Positions 5,378 to 12,853 of a DNA stretch of 12,887 nt are shown one piece after another (positions within the stretch are counted from its first letter, which is position 1; each line of letters starts with the position of its first letter). The notes beneath the pieces were generated by a model. The model did not search any database. It had not been told where the DNA came from and saw only the letters and a program-made list of their open reading frames with translations. This DNA is from JAAEQG01 sp023133475 (GTDB lineage: Bacteria > Planctomycetota > Phycisphaerae > UBA1845): assembly GCA_030631415.1 (NCBI GenBank), contig DAOVLE010000151.1, positions 1 through 12,887 of the forward strand, given 5' to 3'. The translations under genes and the position numbers were made by a program.

Positions 5378-6777
5378 CCACCTTGAATCGCACCGATGAA
5401 TCCGGCGGTGACGCCCGTGTGCCGTGCGATCAGGCTGTCTTCACCTCGATCCGCACTCCGACAGGAGAGGGATATCGCTTGATCGCATCCAGTCCCGGGC
5501 TGACCGGCAGGGAAAAGACCGAGATCACCAAACACTGCCCGTCGCATGGCGGGCTGTGCGGTGATGATGAGCGGGCAACGGGTCTGGCATTCTATCAACT
5601 CCCCGGCGAGCGCCTCTGTGCAACCTTCTCATGCACGGCAGGAAAGGAACAATCCGGACGCGGAGGATTGCGCATCTATACCCACGCGGTGGTATTCGAT
5701 CGGCAATTCCTTTCCGCATTTGCCTACAACCCCTTCAACATCTTCCAGGCGATGGAGACTGCGGGGCTGACCACCCCGGAATTGAAGCGAGACAAACACC
5801 TCCCCGCCATTGAACTCGCGGCGACCCCCACCAGAGATGGAGTTGAATCCGGCAAAGCCGTCGCCCGCGTGGGAGCCGAATGGCTCGGATACCTCTTGCA
5901 CACAGCCTGCAACGGTGAACGGGTCATTGTATCCGGTGCGGACGATCCGCGAGATTTGATCGAGACTGTTTTGTTGGGCATCCCCGGGCCGTTTCGGGCG
6001 GATGTGTCTTTCGGTTGCGGTTTAAGGTTTTCCATCGGGCGGGCATTCACGCTGACTGGCGTGTTCGGGGATATCACCACCACCAAACGGATCATCCGCG
6101 GTCAGCCGTTGCTCTTGTTGCATCCCGCCCTCGATTTGTCCCCGCCGCCATTCGAGCGGGGTGCGTGGGTGCGTATGGTGGATGATTACTGGGCGTCAAA
6201 AGATTGCCATGCACTCGTGGAGTTCACCTCTCAGGCATTCCCGGATTGCTCACCGGCAACTCTCGAGCGTATCGCCGCCCTCCGTAACGACACCAGATTC
6301 GCCTCATCCGCCGACGCCGCCGAAGTCCTGACCATCGCTAACCGCCGGCGGGGCCAAACCCTGCTTAGCCGGTTCGAGCACCGTCTGCTGGATGACTTAC
6401 TGGTCACTATCCGTAGGCGTTTGGAGCAGCTCTGGTCGCAGGCAGACGAGGCGGAGTTGGTTCGGTGTTGGCCTGAGTTGATGACGTTGGTGGGCAAGTC
6501 ACCGGAAGAAGCCTTCCGTCAACTCATCCCCGTGGTGGGCTTGGTGCTACGCCGCTTGAGCCATACCTCACCCCTGATAGCCCTCGAGCACGCCCTGGAG
6601 ATTGGCGAAAAGGCAACGATTCAGGCCCTAAAGGTAGATTTGCAGGAAGTGGCTGACACCGCCAGGCGCCGGCTTCGGCAAGCGGAACCGGGTCAGTTCA
6701 AGCGGGCGATGGCCCTGCTCGACCGATGGGCGAACACCTTTCCCGGAATTCGGTTGCCTGGGCCACCCGTCCCGTGA
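5353..6777 (+). CDS. GTPase-associated protein 1 (GAP1-N2-type)
   Basis: The product is 474 aa. The N-terminal domain (about 27-120) shows the GAP1-N2 pattern: QAVFTSIRTPTGEGYRLIASSPGL (27-50), PSHGGLC, FYQLPGERLCATFSCTAGKE, and SGRGGLRIYTHAVVFD (101-116). A middle domain follows (about 120-275; KAVARVGAEWLGYLLHTACNGERVIVSG, then LLGIPGPFRADVSFGCGLRFS), and the C-terminal 280-460 is helical. No catalytic triad or membrane segment is evident. ATG at 5353 has GGAG eight bases upstream and lies inside the 3' end of the GTPase gene, so both are co-translated. Members of this family are encoded beside Double-GTPases and are thought to couple GTPase state to effectors in conflict systems. The biochemical activity is not known to me. 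It is the last gene of the plus-strand cluster. Confidence 0.85.
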   Translation: MDSKPSGITTLNRTDESGGDARVPCDQAVFTSIRTPTGEGYRLIASSPGLTGREKTEITKHCPSHGGLCGDDERATGLAFYQLPGERLCATFSCTAGKEQSGRGGLRIYTHAVVFDRQFLSAFAYNPFNIFQAMETAGLTTPELKRDKHLPAIELAATPTRDGVESGKAVARVGAEWLGYLLHTACNGERVIVSGADDPRDLIETVLLGIPGPFRADVSFGCGLRFSIGRAFTLTGVFGDITTTKRIIRGQPLLLLHPALDLSPPPFERGAWVRMVDDYWASKDCHALVEFTSQAFPDCSPATLERIAALRNDTRFASSADAAEVLTIANRRRGQTLLSRFEHRLLDDLLVTIRRRLEQLWSQADEAELVRCWPELMTLVGKSPEEAFRQLIPVVGLVLRRLSHTSPLIALEHALEIGEKATIQALKVDLQEVADTARRRLRQAEPGQFKRAMALLDRWANTFPGIRLPGPPVP

Positions 6778-6794
6778 GATGCTGACTCAAGCCA

Positions 6795-6863
6795 ATCAGT
6801 ACCGCGACCGTAAGGGAGCGGCCAATCCAAGTAGAGCCGCTCCCTTACGGTCGCGGTACTGAT
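6795..6863. repeat. Perfect 28-bp inverted repeat between convergent genes
   Basis: Arms 6795-6822 and 6836-6863 are exact reverse complements around a 13-base loop; the arm begins ATCAGTACCGCGACCGTAAG. Lying between the ends of the GAP1 gene (plus) and rlmN (minus), it could act as a shared transcription terminator, though there is no T-run. A further copy of one arm occurs at 8091-8120. Confidence 0.92.
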
Positions 6864-6883
6864 CGGATAACCATAGCGGAGAA

Positions 6884-6900
6884 GGCGGGTGGAACCCGCC
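6884..6900. repeat. GGCGGGT-GGA-ACCCGCC palindrome abutting the rlmN stop
   Basis: The 17-bp core ends at 6900 and the rlmN stop codon is 6901-6903. In other copies the core is also followed by CTAC or TTAC, so the stop itself probably comes from the element. Confidence 0.85.
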
Positions 6901-7968
6901 CTACAATTGCTGCCGCCGCAACTGCCCGCAGGCACCGTCCACCTCCAGGCCTCGACTCTGCCGCAGATGGGCGTTGCCCCCCAACTCACGAAGCAGGTGA
7001 AGAAAGGCGTGGGCAACTTGAGACTGAGGGCGGGCATATGAAACCCCCTCGACCGGATTGTACAGGATCAAATTCACGTTACAGCGCATCCGCCGGGCGA
7101 CATCAGCCAACTGTCGAGCGTGCTCCGGACGATCGTTGAGATCGCCCAGCAGAACATACTCGAGCGTAACCTCGCGGCCGGTCTTGGCGAAATAATCGCG
7201 GGCGGCTTCGATCAGTTGAGCGATGCTCACACGCCTGGCCCAGGGGATCAGCCGGGCACGCAACTCGTCGTTGGGAGCGTGCAACGAGAGGGCAAGGGTC
7301 ACTTGCAGGTTCTCGTCAGCCAACCGGAGTATCTGCTCGGGCAGGCCTACGGTGCTGATGGTAATCTTACGGGCACCGATGTTCATGCCCCAGGCGGCGT
7401 TGATGGTGCGGATTGCCTGTACGGTGGCATCATAGTTGGCCAACGGCTCACCAATACCCATGAAAACGACGTTGGACAGGCGCGTGTCATCGTCGGTCTG
7501 ATAGGCGGCGACCATGGCCTGTTCCACAATTTGCCCGGCTGACAGATTCCGCCGCACGCCACCCATACCACTGGCGCAGAACACGCACCCCACCGGGCAG
7601 CCAACCTGCGTCGAGAGGCAGGCTGTCCGCCGCTCGCCCGAGGGAATCGAAACGCACTCGGTGGTCTCGCCGTCAGCCCAACGTAACAGAAACTTGGTGA
7701 CCCCATCCGCAGCGCGAGAAACGTGTACTACCTCTGACTCGTAGACGCAAAACTGCTCAGCCAATTGACGCCGCAAATCCTTCGACAGATTGGTCATCTC
7801 ATCGAAGCTGCGGGCCTGGCGGTGGTAGACCCATTCGAGAATCTGGCCTGCCCGATATGGCGGTTGGCCAAGGTCAGACATCGACGCACGTAGCAAGTCC
7901 GCAGTGCAATCGTATAGCTGCCGGGGGCCGGCGGGGGTATTAAACTGATCCGCTTTTGTCATGGTCAT
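6901..7968 (-). CDS. rlmN: Dual-specificity RNA methyltransferase RlmN
   Basis: The product is 355 aa, close to the usual length. This radical SAM enzyme methylates C2 of A2503 in 23S rRNA and of A37 in some tRNAs. Visible features are an N-terminal accessory domain (YRAGQILEWVYHR), the cluster motif C124-x3-C128-x2-C131 (GCPVGCVFC), the SAM-binding GIGEPL (171-176), ALSLHAP (226-232), YVLLGDLND (271-279), and the two catalytic cysteines C117 (TACLSTQ) and C347 (DGACGQL). The start is ATG 7968 or ATG 7962; both lack a strong ribosome binding site, and further upstream residues are repeat-derived. The gene ends against a palindrome and converges on the GAP1 gene. It is a single-copy housekeeping gene in most bacteria; nothing is missing. 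Confidence 0.96.
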   Translation of the reverse strand: MTMTKADQFNTPAGPRQLYDCTADLLRASMSDLGQPPYRAGQILEWVYHRQARSFDEMTNLSKDLRRQLAEQFCVYESEVVHVSRAADGVTKFLLRWADGETTECVSIPSGERRTACLSTQVGCPVGCVFCASGMGGVRRNLSAGQIVEQAMVAAYQTDDDTRLSNVVFMGIGEPLANYDATVQAIRTINAAWGMNIGARKITISTVGLPEQILRLADENLQVTLALSLHAPNDELRARLIPWARRVSIAQLIEAARDYFAKTGREVTLEYVLLGDLNDRPEHARQLADVARRMRCNVNLILYNPVEGVSYARPQSQVAHAFLHLLRELGGNAHLRQSRGLEVDGACGQLRRQQL

Positions 7969-8007
7969 TATCCGGATTGCGGTGGAGATACTCCAGAGGA
8001 TAGTGGT

Positions 8008-8178
8008 GGGTGCCCCATCCCGTTCCGGATGTCTGCGCAGCAGGCCGCCGGACGGGGTGGGGGACCGACTCAACCCAATCAGTACCGCTCAATCAGTACC
8101 GCGACCGTAAGGGAGCGGCCATCCGTCCCCCACCCCGTTCGCCGGTCCTCCGGACCGGCGAAACGGGATGGGGCACCC
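8008..8178. repeat. Nested palindromes between mocA and rlmN
   Basis: An outer inverted repeat (about 8008-8028 with 8155-8178, GGGTGCCCCATCCCGTT-type arms) encloses a second one (about 8046-8065 with 8125-8144, ACGGGGTGGGGGAC-type arms). Inside this lies a 30-bp copy of the arm seen at 6794-6823 (8091-8120), preceded by a partial copy (8077-8088). The pattern looks like elements inserted into elements. It fills nearly the whole 213-bp gap upstream of rlmN. Confidence 0.85.
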
Positions 8179-8181
8179 TAC

Positions 8182-8802
8182 TCAAGCATTTTCTTTCAGC
8201 CGGTTGTAATCCTCCGGCGTATCGAGGTCCTCAATCACACCGGATGAATCACACTCGACCAGGCGCACGCTATCAGCATGATGCTCGATAAGCACCTTAA
8301 GCCCACCATCGCCAATCCGCTCCACCTCCCCAGCCAGCGATGCCGGAAACACCATCGGGTGCCCCCGAGTCCCGCCGTGGGCTGCAATCACGATGTCACC
8401 TGCATGTTTACGAAACGCATGGGTTACGGTGCACACATCCTCGGCGGTTACCCGCGGCATATCACCGGGACAGACCAGGTAGCCGTCGCCGCCGGCAACC
8501 TGGCACCGATGCTTCAAAACCGCCATGCCCATCCGGATCGAATCGAGCATCTCCGAAGCACCATCGTCGTTGATGGCTACGATGAACCGCGGGTCCTCAC
8601 TCAAAGCCAACTCCTCGTCAACCATGCTGGAGGTGACCACGCAAAGCCCGTCGATTTCCCCATGCAGGGCCGTTTCGATCACGCACTCCAGCATGGCACC
8701 CTCTCCCATAGGCATCAGTTGCTTGCACCTGCCCATGCGCGTGGATTGCCCGGCTGCCGGGATGATGGCGAAAACCTGCACCTGCGGCGAGCATTCTGTC
8801 AT
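8182..8802 (-). CDS. mocA: Molybdenum cofactor cytidylyltransferase MocA-like
   Basis: The product is 206 aa. MocA transfers CMP from CTP to molybdopterin-bound molybdenum, producing the cofactor used by xanthine-dehydrogenase-type enzymes. The nucleotide-binding opening IIPAAGQSTRMGRCKQL (13-29) is clear, followed by the metal-binding CPGDMP (111-116), GHPMVFP (147-153), GDGGLKVLI (164-172) and the terminal DLDTPEDYNRL (192-202). The ATG at 8802 overlaps the xdhC stop by one base (TAATG), so the two are translationally coupled. GTP-using MobA and a generic NTP-transferase are alternatives, but the RMGRCKQL motif and XdhC linkage favour MocA. No molybdoenzyme gene lies in this window. Confidence 0.88.
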   Translation of the reverse strand: MTECSPQVQVFAIIPAAGQSTRMGRCKQLMPMGEGAMLECVIETALHGEIDGLCVVTSSMVDEELALSEDPRFIVAINDDGASEMLDSIRMGMAVLKHRCQVAGGDGYLVCPGDMPRVTAEDVCTVTHAFRKHAGDIVIAAHGGTRGHPMVFPASLAGEVERIGDGGLKVLIEHHADSVRLVECDSSGVIEDLDTPEDYNRLKENA

Positions 8803-9758
8803 TACCGTGCCTCCACGGCGACCGGCGTGGGGCCTACCACCACTTCTTTGGTCTTGTGTTCCCGTCGCACCTGGATGAGTTGTGCGGCGATGCTCACCGC
8901 AATCTCCGGCACCGTCATAGCATGGATGGGCAGGCCTATGGGGGCGTGGACCCGGTCCAGCCGTACCGGATCGACACCGGCTTCGAGCAGGTTTTTGCGG
9001 ATCGTCTCCACCTTGCGACGGCTGCCCATCATGCCGATGTACCGGGCGTTGGAGTTGACCACCGCCGCCAGAGCCCACTCGTCGTACTGATGCCCACGGG
9101 TGACGATCACCACATACGTCGCCGGATCGATGGGATACTCGCCGAGTGTCTTCGTGATGTCAGCGGCAAGCGGTTCGATCGGCGGAGGCAGCAGCTCGGC
9201 ATTGGCGAACTCAGCCCGATCGTCCACCACCACCACGCGGAACTCCAACCTCACACACAAACGGGCGAGTTCTGCCCCCACGTGACCGGCTCCGGCGATC
9301 AGCAACGTCGGTTCGCACTCGATATTAAGCCGGTACTCCACCAGTTGCCCGCCTTTGCCCACTCGCAGAGTGATTGTGGCGTCATGCCCGCCACGGAGTT
9401 TTGTCAGGGCTTCGTCGAATTGCCGGGCGGTGTCGGCATTGGTGATGGGCACAACTGCCACGTCCATGGCTCCACCGCAGACCGCCTCGGATTCCTCACC
9501 CGATTCGCAGTCGAGCTTAAGGCTAAGCAGTCTGGGTGTTTGGGTTTCGAGCAGAGCACAGGCCTGCCTGCACACATCTGCTTCGCCGTAACCCCCGCCG
9601 ACCGTGCCGGTAGTTTGCCCGTTCTGATCCACGAGCATCAGCGAGCCGGGAAACTGCGGTGTCGAACCCCGCGTCCCGACCACCGCACAGAGCGCCACCG
9701 CCCGCCCGCTGTGGACCTCAGCGACGATCCGCTCGAACAACGGCAAATGTAGGATCAT
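8802..9758 (-). CDS. xdhC: XdhC/CoxI family molybdenum hydroxylase maturation factor
   Basis: The product is 318 aa. XdhC proteins bind molybdenum cofactor, help its sulfuration, and deliver it to xanthine-dehydrogenase-type enzymes. The N-terminal XdhC/CoxI domain shows GTRGSTPQFPGSLMLV (28-43), GTVGGGYGEADV (51-62) and VCGGAMDV (93-100). A Rossmann domain follows with LIAGAGHVGAELARL (153-167), VTRGHQYDEWAL (219-230), YIGMMGSRRK (240-249) and APIGLPIHAMTVPEIAVSIAAQLI (272-295). ATG 9758 is chosen since GGAGAG lies seven bases upstream; longer frames read through repeats. It is coupled to mocA by a TAATG overlap. The 5' leader contains a 7-bp tandem array and an inverted-repeat element. Confidence 0.93.
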   Translation of the reverse strand: MILHLPLFERIVAEVHSGRAVALCAVVGTRGSTPQFPGSLMLVDQNGQTTGTVGGGYGEADVCRQACALLETQTPRLLSLKLDCESGEESEAVCGGAMDVAVVPITNADTARQFDEALTKLRGGHDATITLRVGKGGQLVEYRLNIECEPTLLIAGAGHVGAELARLCVRLEFRVVVVDDRAEFANAELLPPPIEPLAADITKTLGEYPIDPATYVVIVTRGHQYDEWALAAVVNSNARYIGMMGSRRKVETIRKNLLEAGVDPVRLDRVHAPIGLPIHAMTVPEIAVSIAAQLIQVRREHKTKEVVVGPTPVAVEAR

Positions 9759-9775
9759 GGTGGTTCTCTCCAGAA

Positions 9776-9819
9776 GAGGCAAGAGGCAACGAGGCAACAA
9801 GGCAACAAGGCAACAAGGC
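9776..9819. repeat. 7-bp tandem array upstream of xdhC
   Basis: GAGGCAA units grade into AAGGCAAC units, about six copies. It starts a few bases upstream of the xdhC ribosome binding site, so changes in copy number would alter the leader directly. It is related to the array at 1966-2017. Confidence 0.88.
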
Positions 9820-9823
9820 GGGC

Positions 9824-9941
9824 GGGTGGCCCATCGCTTTAGCGGTGGGGGACACGAATGGTTCATCCGAGTACCACTGGACCCCACAACAGCCTGGACG
9901 CTTGGATTCGTGTCCCCCACGGCTAAAGCCATGGGCCACCC
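9824..9941. repeat. Inverted-repeat element with 36-bp arms, copy 2
   Basis: Arms 9824-9859 and 9906-9941 pair with two mismatches, both inside the CGCTTTAGCG / GGCTTTAGCC core where the changes compensate each other. The middle is 46 bases and unlike the 10-base middle of copy 1 (4378-4459), while the arms are nearly the same. It fills most of the gap between serC and xdhC. Confidence 0.9.
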
Positions 9942-9992
9942 CCACCACCGGCGGGGACGCCGGTGCCACCGACCTTGGACCTTCATCCGCCG

Positions 9993-11153
9993 TTACGGTC
10001 GATTGGTCTCGTAGGTCCACTTCAACCATTCCAACGCACACGCCATGTCATCCGGGTCCACCGTCGGCCCGCCCCAAAAGCGGAAACCCGGCGGCGCGTC
10101 ACGATACGAACCGCAATCGTAAGCCACTCCCTCGGCATCGAGAGCCCCCACCACCTTCTTGCAAAACGCGCTCTGCTCGTCACGGCTGAGCTTGCCAAAC
10201 CAGTCCGCGGTGACCTTCAGGCAGATCGACGTGCTGCTACGCCGGGTAGGATCGGCGGCGAGGAAGTCGATCCAATCGTTCTTCTCCACGAAATCCGCGA
10301 CGGCCTGGAGGTTGGCTGCACTGCGGGCGAAGAGGGCGTCGAGCCCGGCCTTGCCCGCGAAGCTGAGGCCTTTGCCCCAGGTTAGCGTGTCGATGTAATC
10401 CTGCACACAGAGCAGCGACGGAGTGTTGATGGTCGAGCCTTCAAAGATGCCCTTGCTGACTTTGCCCTTCTTGGTCAGGCGGAAGATTTTGGGCATAGGC
10501 CAAGCAGGCGTATAGCTCTCCAGCCGCTCGACCGCTCGTGGTGAAAGCGCCATCATGCCATGAGCCGCCTCTCCGCCCAAACACTTCTGCCAGGACCACG
10601 TCACCACGTCCAAACGGTCCCAGGCCAACGGCATGGCGAACACGGCGCTGGTCGCGTCGCACAGCGTCAGCCCACCTCGGCCTGCCGGTGGTGCCCAGCC
10701 GTCCGGGACACGGGCTCCGGCGGTGGTCCCGTTCCAGGTGAACACCACGTCGTTGTTCCAATCCACTTCGTCGAGGTTCGGAATCTTGCCGTACTCCGCC
10801 GTCATCACCTTCGCCTCCAGCTTGAGCTGTTTGGTGATGTCGGTGATCCACCCTTCACCGAAGCTCTCCCATGCCAGCACGGTAATCGGGCGAGACCCAA
10901 GCAGGCTCCACATGGCACACTCGAAGGCGCCGGTATCGCTGCCGGCCATTATGCCGATCAGGTAGTCATCGGGGATGCGACCCACTTCACGGCTTAGCTC
11001 GAGGGCATGTTTGAGACGGGCTTTGCCCAGCTTGTGCCGGTGCGAACGCCCGACGAAAGCATCGGAGAGGGCATTGGGTGTCCATCCGGGCCTTTTGCAC
11101 GTGGGGCCTGAACTGAAGTTTGCCGTGCGGGGTTTGACTTGCGGTTTTTCCAT
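9993..11153 (-). CDS. serC: Phosphoserine aminotransferase SerC
   Basis: The product is 386 aa. SerC converts 3-phosphohydroxypyruvate and glutamate to phosphoserine and 2-oxoglutarate in serine biosynthesis, and in some bacteria also serves pyridoxal phosphate synthesis. The N-terminal NFSSGPTCKRPGW (12-24) and GRSHRH (35-40) mark the SerC branch found in alphaproteobacteria and others. Further landmarks are MAGSDTGAFE (69-78), TWNGTTAGARVP (139-150), CDATSAVFAMP (165-175), the probable PLP lysine K190 in SWQKCLGGEAAHG (187-199), and GSTINTPS (239-246). The start at 11153 follows an AAGG sequence about nine bases upstream. Length is normal and nothing is missing. No serA or serB is adjacent. 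Confidence 0.94.
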   Translation of the reverse strand: MEKPQVKPRTANFSSGPTCKRPGWTPNALSDAFVGRSHRHKLGKARLKHALELSREVGRIPDDYLIGIMAGSDTGAFECAMWSLLGSRPITVLAWESFGEGWITDITKQLKLEAKVMTAEYGKIPNLDEVDWNNDVVFTWNGTTAGARVPDGWAPPAGRGGLTLCDATSAVFAMPLAWDRLDVVTWSWQKCLGGEAAHGMMALSPRAVERLESYTPAWPMPKIFRLTKKGKVSKGIFEGSTINTPSLLCVQDYIDTLTWGKGLSFAGKAGLDALFARSAANLQAVADFVEKNDWIDFLAADPTRRSSTSICLKVTADWFGKLSRDEQSAFCKKVVGALDAEGVAYDCGSYRDAPPGFRFWGGPTVDPDDMACALEWLKWTYETNRP

Positions 11154-11318
11154 CGCGGTATACCTTGTTACAAAAGTTCCTGTTTGACTACAGCCTGCAT
11201 ACTAACGGTGGCAATCCACCGGATTTCCGGTGGTTGTCGACTGGGGAACGGTGCCCCGGAGAGGGCATTATAGCCATCCCCGCAGGGCTTGCCAGATAAG
11301 GCCGCTACTGCGGAGCAT

Positions 11319-11342
11319 GCAGAAAATGGAAAATGGAAAATG
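11319..11342. repeat. ATGGAAA tandem run
   Basis: Three copies of a 7-bp unit are preceded by GCAGAA, matching the left arm of the repeat at 2080-2107. Confidence 0.82.
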
Positions 11343-11393
11343 TGGGGTTGGCCGGTTGCAACTCTCCCCCCTTATCCTCATCTTTCCCCGTTC

Positions 11394-11419
11394 TTCTCTG
11401 CGCTCTCTGCGTCTCTGCG
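11394..11419. repeat. CTCTGCG tandem run
   Basis: Three closely spaced CTCTGCG units are present. It lies just downstream of the aminopeptidase stop and does not encode anything recognisable. Confidence 0.75.
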
Positions 11420-11444
11420 TTCATGAAAAGTCCGGGTCAACCTT

Positions 11445-12599
11445 TCAGGCTGTCGCACCTCTTACCGGATGAGGCCAAGAAGCGTGGGTGAAACGCCCGT
11501 TTTTCAGGATCAGTTTGCCGTCAAGCTCGATGCGCCCGCTTTTGCGAAGATCGCAGACCATGTCCCAGTGCAAACCGCTCTTGTTTTTGCCACCGGCTTC
11601 GGGGTAAGCCATCCCCAAAGCCAGATGAAACGTGCCGCCGATCTTCTCGTCGAACAGAGTGTTCCTGGTGAAACGCTTGATGGCATAGTTGGTCCCGATG
11701 GCCACCTCACCGAGGAAACGGGCACCGCGATCCTGATCCAGCATTTTGAACAAAAAGTCCTCGTTCTTGTCCGCTGAGGCATCGACCACTTTGCCGGCTT
11801 TGAACTTCAGCCGCACACCGTGGACTTCGTGCCCGTTATATACCGCCGGGAAAGTGTAGTGCACCTCACCCTCGGCGGAGTTCTCGATCGGGCTGGTGAA
11901 CACCTCGCCGTCGGGGAAGTTTTCGTGCCCGGCACAGTTGATCCAGCGCCGCCGGGTGATGCCCAGGGTAATGTCGGTGCCGGGGGCGACGAAACGGATT
12001 TCCCCGCCCTTGTCCAGGTGGTCGCATACACGCTGTTGAGCAACGTGAATCTTCTTCCAGGCGGCGGCTGGGTTGGGCAAATGCAGCAAACCCGCGCGGA
12101 AAACGAAATCGGCGTACTCATCCAGAGACATCTCCGCATCCTGGGCCGACGCCTGACAGGGATACTGGGTGCCGGTCCAGCGCAGGCGTTTTTTGCCCTT
12201 GACCGCCGCTCGCTTCAGGAAGCGGTCCAGCATTGGCTGACGGGCTTTGCTGAGCATCGCCAGCTTTTGTGAATCCACGTTGCCAAGCGCCTTGGTGTTC
12301 TCATCAGCCCACACGCTGATATGGGCATCGATGGTCTCGACCTCGTGCATATCCAGCGGGCAAAGGCGTTCCAATTGCTTCTTCGAGCCCAGCTTGCACA
12401 GCAATTCCGTGCAGGCTCCGGGCGTCATGCGGACCACTGGGTGAGCACCAGCCCGCACAGCCTCCTTGTAAAGAGCCAGCACCAACGGTTCCGCAACCGA
12501 CGAAGCCTTGATGCGAACCAGGTCGTCTTGGCCCAAACCAAGAGAATACCGAACCAACACTTGGGCAAGTTTATCCAGTCTGGGATCGTACATGCTCAT
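11445..12599 (-). CDS. M29-family aminopeptidase
   Basis: The product is 384 aa, near the usual 370-415 of this metal-dependent family (AmpS/AmpT/PepS relatives), which removes N-terminal residues from peptides in the cytoplasm. Metal-ligand candidates are in place: E232 in GEVFTSP, E298 in FLGEVAIGTN, H325 in GTFHLALGMAYPE, and H344/D346 in LHWDMVCDL; Y332 is the expected catalytic tyrosine. The N-terminal YDPRLDKLAQVLVRYSLGLGQDDLVRI is typical. There is no signal peptide. The start at 12599 is supported by AAGGAG seven bases upstream. An in-frame ATG two codons later is a weaker choice. Nothing is missing; substrate preference cannot be read from sequence. Confidence 0.93.
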   Translation of the reverse strand: MSMYDPRLDKLAQVLVRYSLGLGQDDLVRIKASSVAEPLVLALYKEAVRAGAHPVVRMTPGACTELLCKLGSKKQLERLCPLDMHEVETIDAHISVWADENTKALGNVDSQKLAMLSKARQPMLDRFLKRAAVKGKKRLRWTGTQYPCQASAQDAEMSLDEYADFVFRAGLLHLPNPAAAWKKIHVAQQRVCDHLDKGGEIRFVAPGTDITLGITRRRWINCAGHENFPDGEVFTSPIENSAEGEVHYTFPAVYNGHEVHGVRLKFKAGKVVDASADKNEDFLFKMLDQDRGARFLGEVAIGTNYAIKRFTRNTLFDEKIGGTFHLALGMAYPEAGGKNKSGLHWDMVCDLRKSGRIELDGKLILKNGRFTHASWPHPVRGATA

Positions 12600-12629
12600 T
12601 TTGCGCTCCTTGTACTACTCTTTAACATC

Positions 12630-12652
12630 CGCAGATTACGCAGATTACGCAG
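12630..12652. repeat. CGCAGATTA tandem run
   Basis: Two full units and a partial third of CGCAGATTA lie about 30 bases upstream of the aminopeptidase start. It is the kind of short tandem repeat common in intergenic regions of repeat-rich bacterial genomes. Confidence 0.75.
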
Positions 12653-12711
12653 ACTTGCAAGAAAGTGCCTGGGAGATAGCAAGGGTAGGTTTGAATATAT
12701 TGGGCGGGTGG

Positions 12712-12781
12712 CATGGTCAAGGACCACCCTCGATAACGTTACGATTTGCCCGATGACCTTTCGAGGTGGTTCTTGACCATG
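12712..12781. repeat. Inverted repeat, 21-22 bp arms
   Basis: Arms 12712-12733 and 12761-12781 pair with one mismatch and one bulged base (CATGGTCAAG / CTTGACCATG ends) around a 27-base loop. Confidence 0.85.
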
Positions 12782-12822
12782 TTCTGCGCTAGCGGAAGTT
12801 TACAACGATGATTTCGAGCGTA

Positions 12823-12853
12823 GCGCAACTCCCGACCTCGGCGGGGGTTGCGC
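12823..12853. repeat. Hairpin near the right edge
   Basis: Stem GCGCAACTCCC (12823-12833) pairs with GGGGGTTGCGC (12843-12853) with one G-T pair and a 9-base loop. There is no T-run after it. The rest of 12782-12887 holds no gene I can support. Confidence 0.7.

Larger units (their letters stand above)
11154..11444. other. Intergenic region upstream of serC
   Basis: About 290 bp hold the serC leader. A small hairpin lies at 11216-11233 (7-bp stem CCACCGG, 4-base loop). A single arm of the ATGGAAA repeat is at 11319-11342, and a short CTCTGCG/CTCTGCGT tandem run at 11394-11419. I find no RNA gene, riboswitch or convincing promoter. Confidence 0.6.

Noticed and set aside
6795..6863. Classical Rho-independent terminator
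   Set aside because: The stem is long and perfect but no T-run follows on either strand, and the arm recurs elsewhere, so it is called a repeat with only possible terminator function.
8856..9752. 298-aa plus-strand open frame
   Set aside because: It is an exact antisense shadow of xdhC, with no recognisable protein features.
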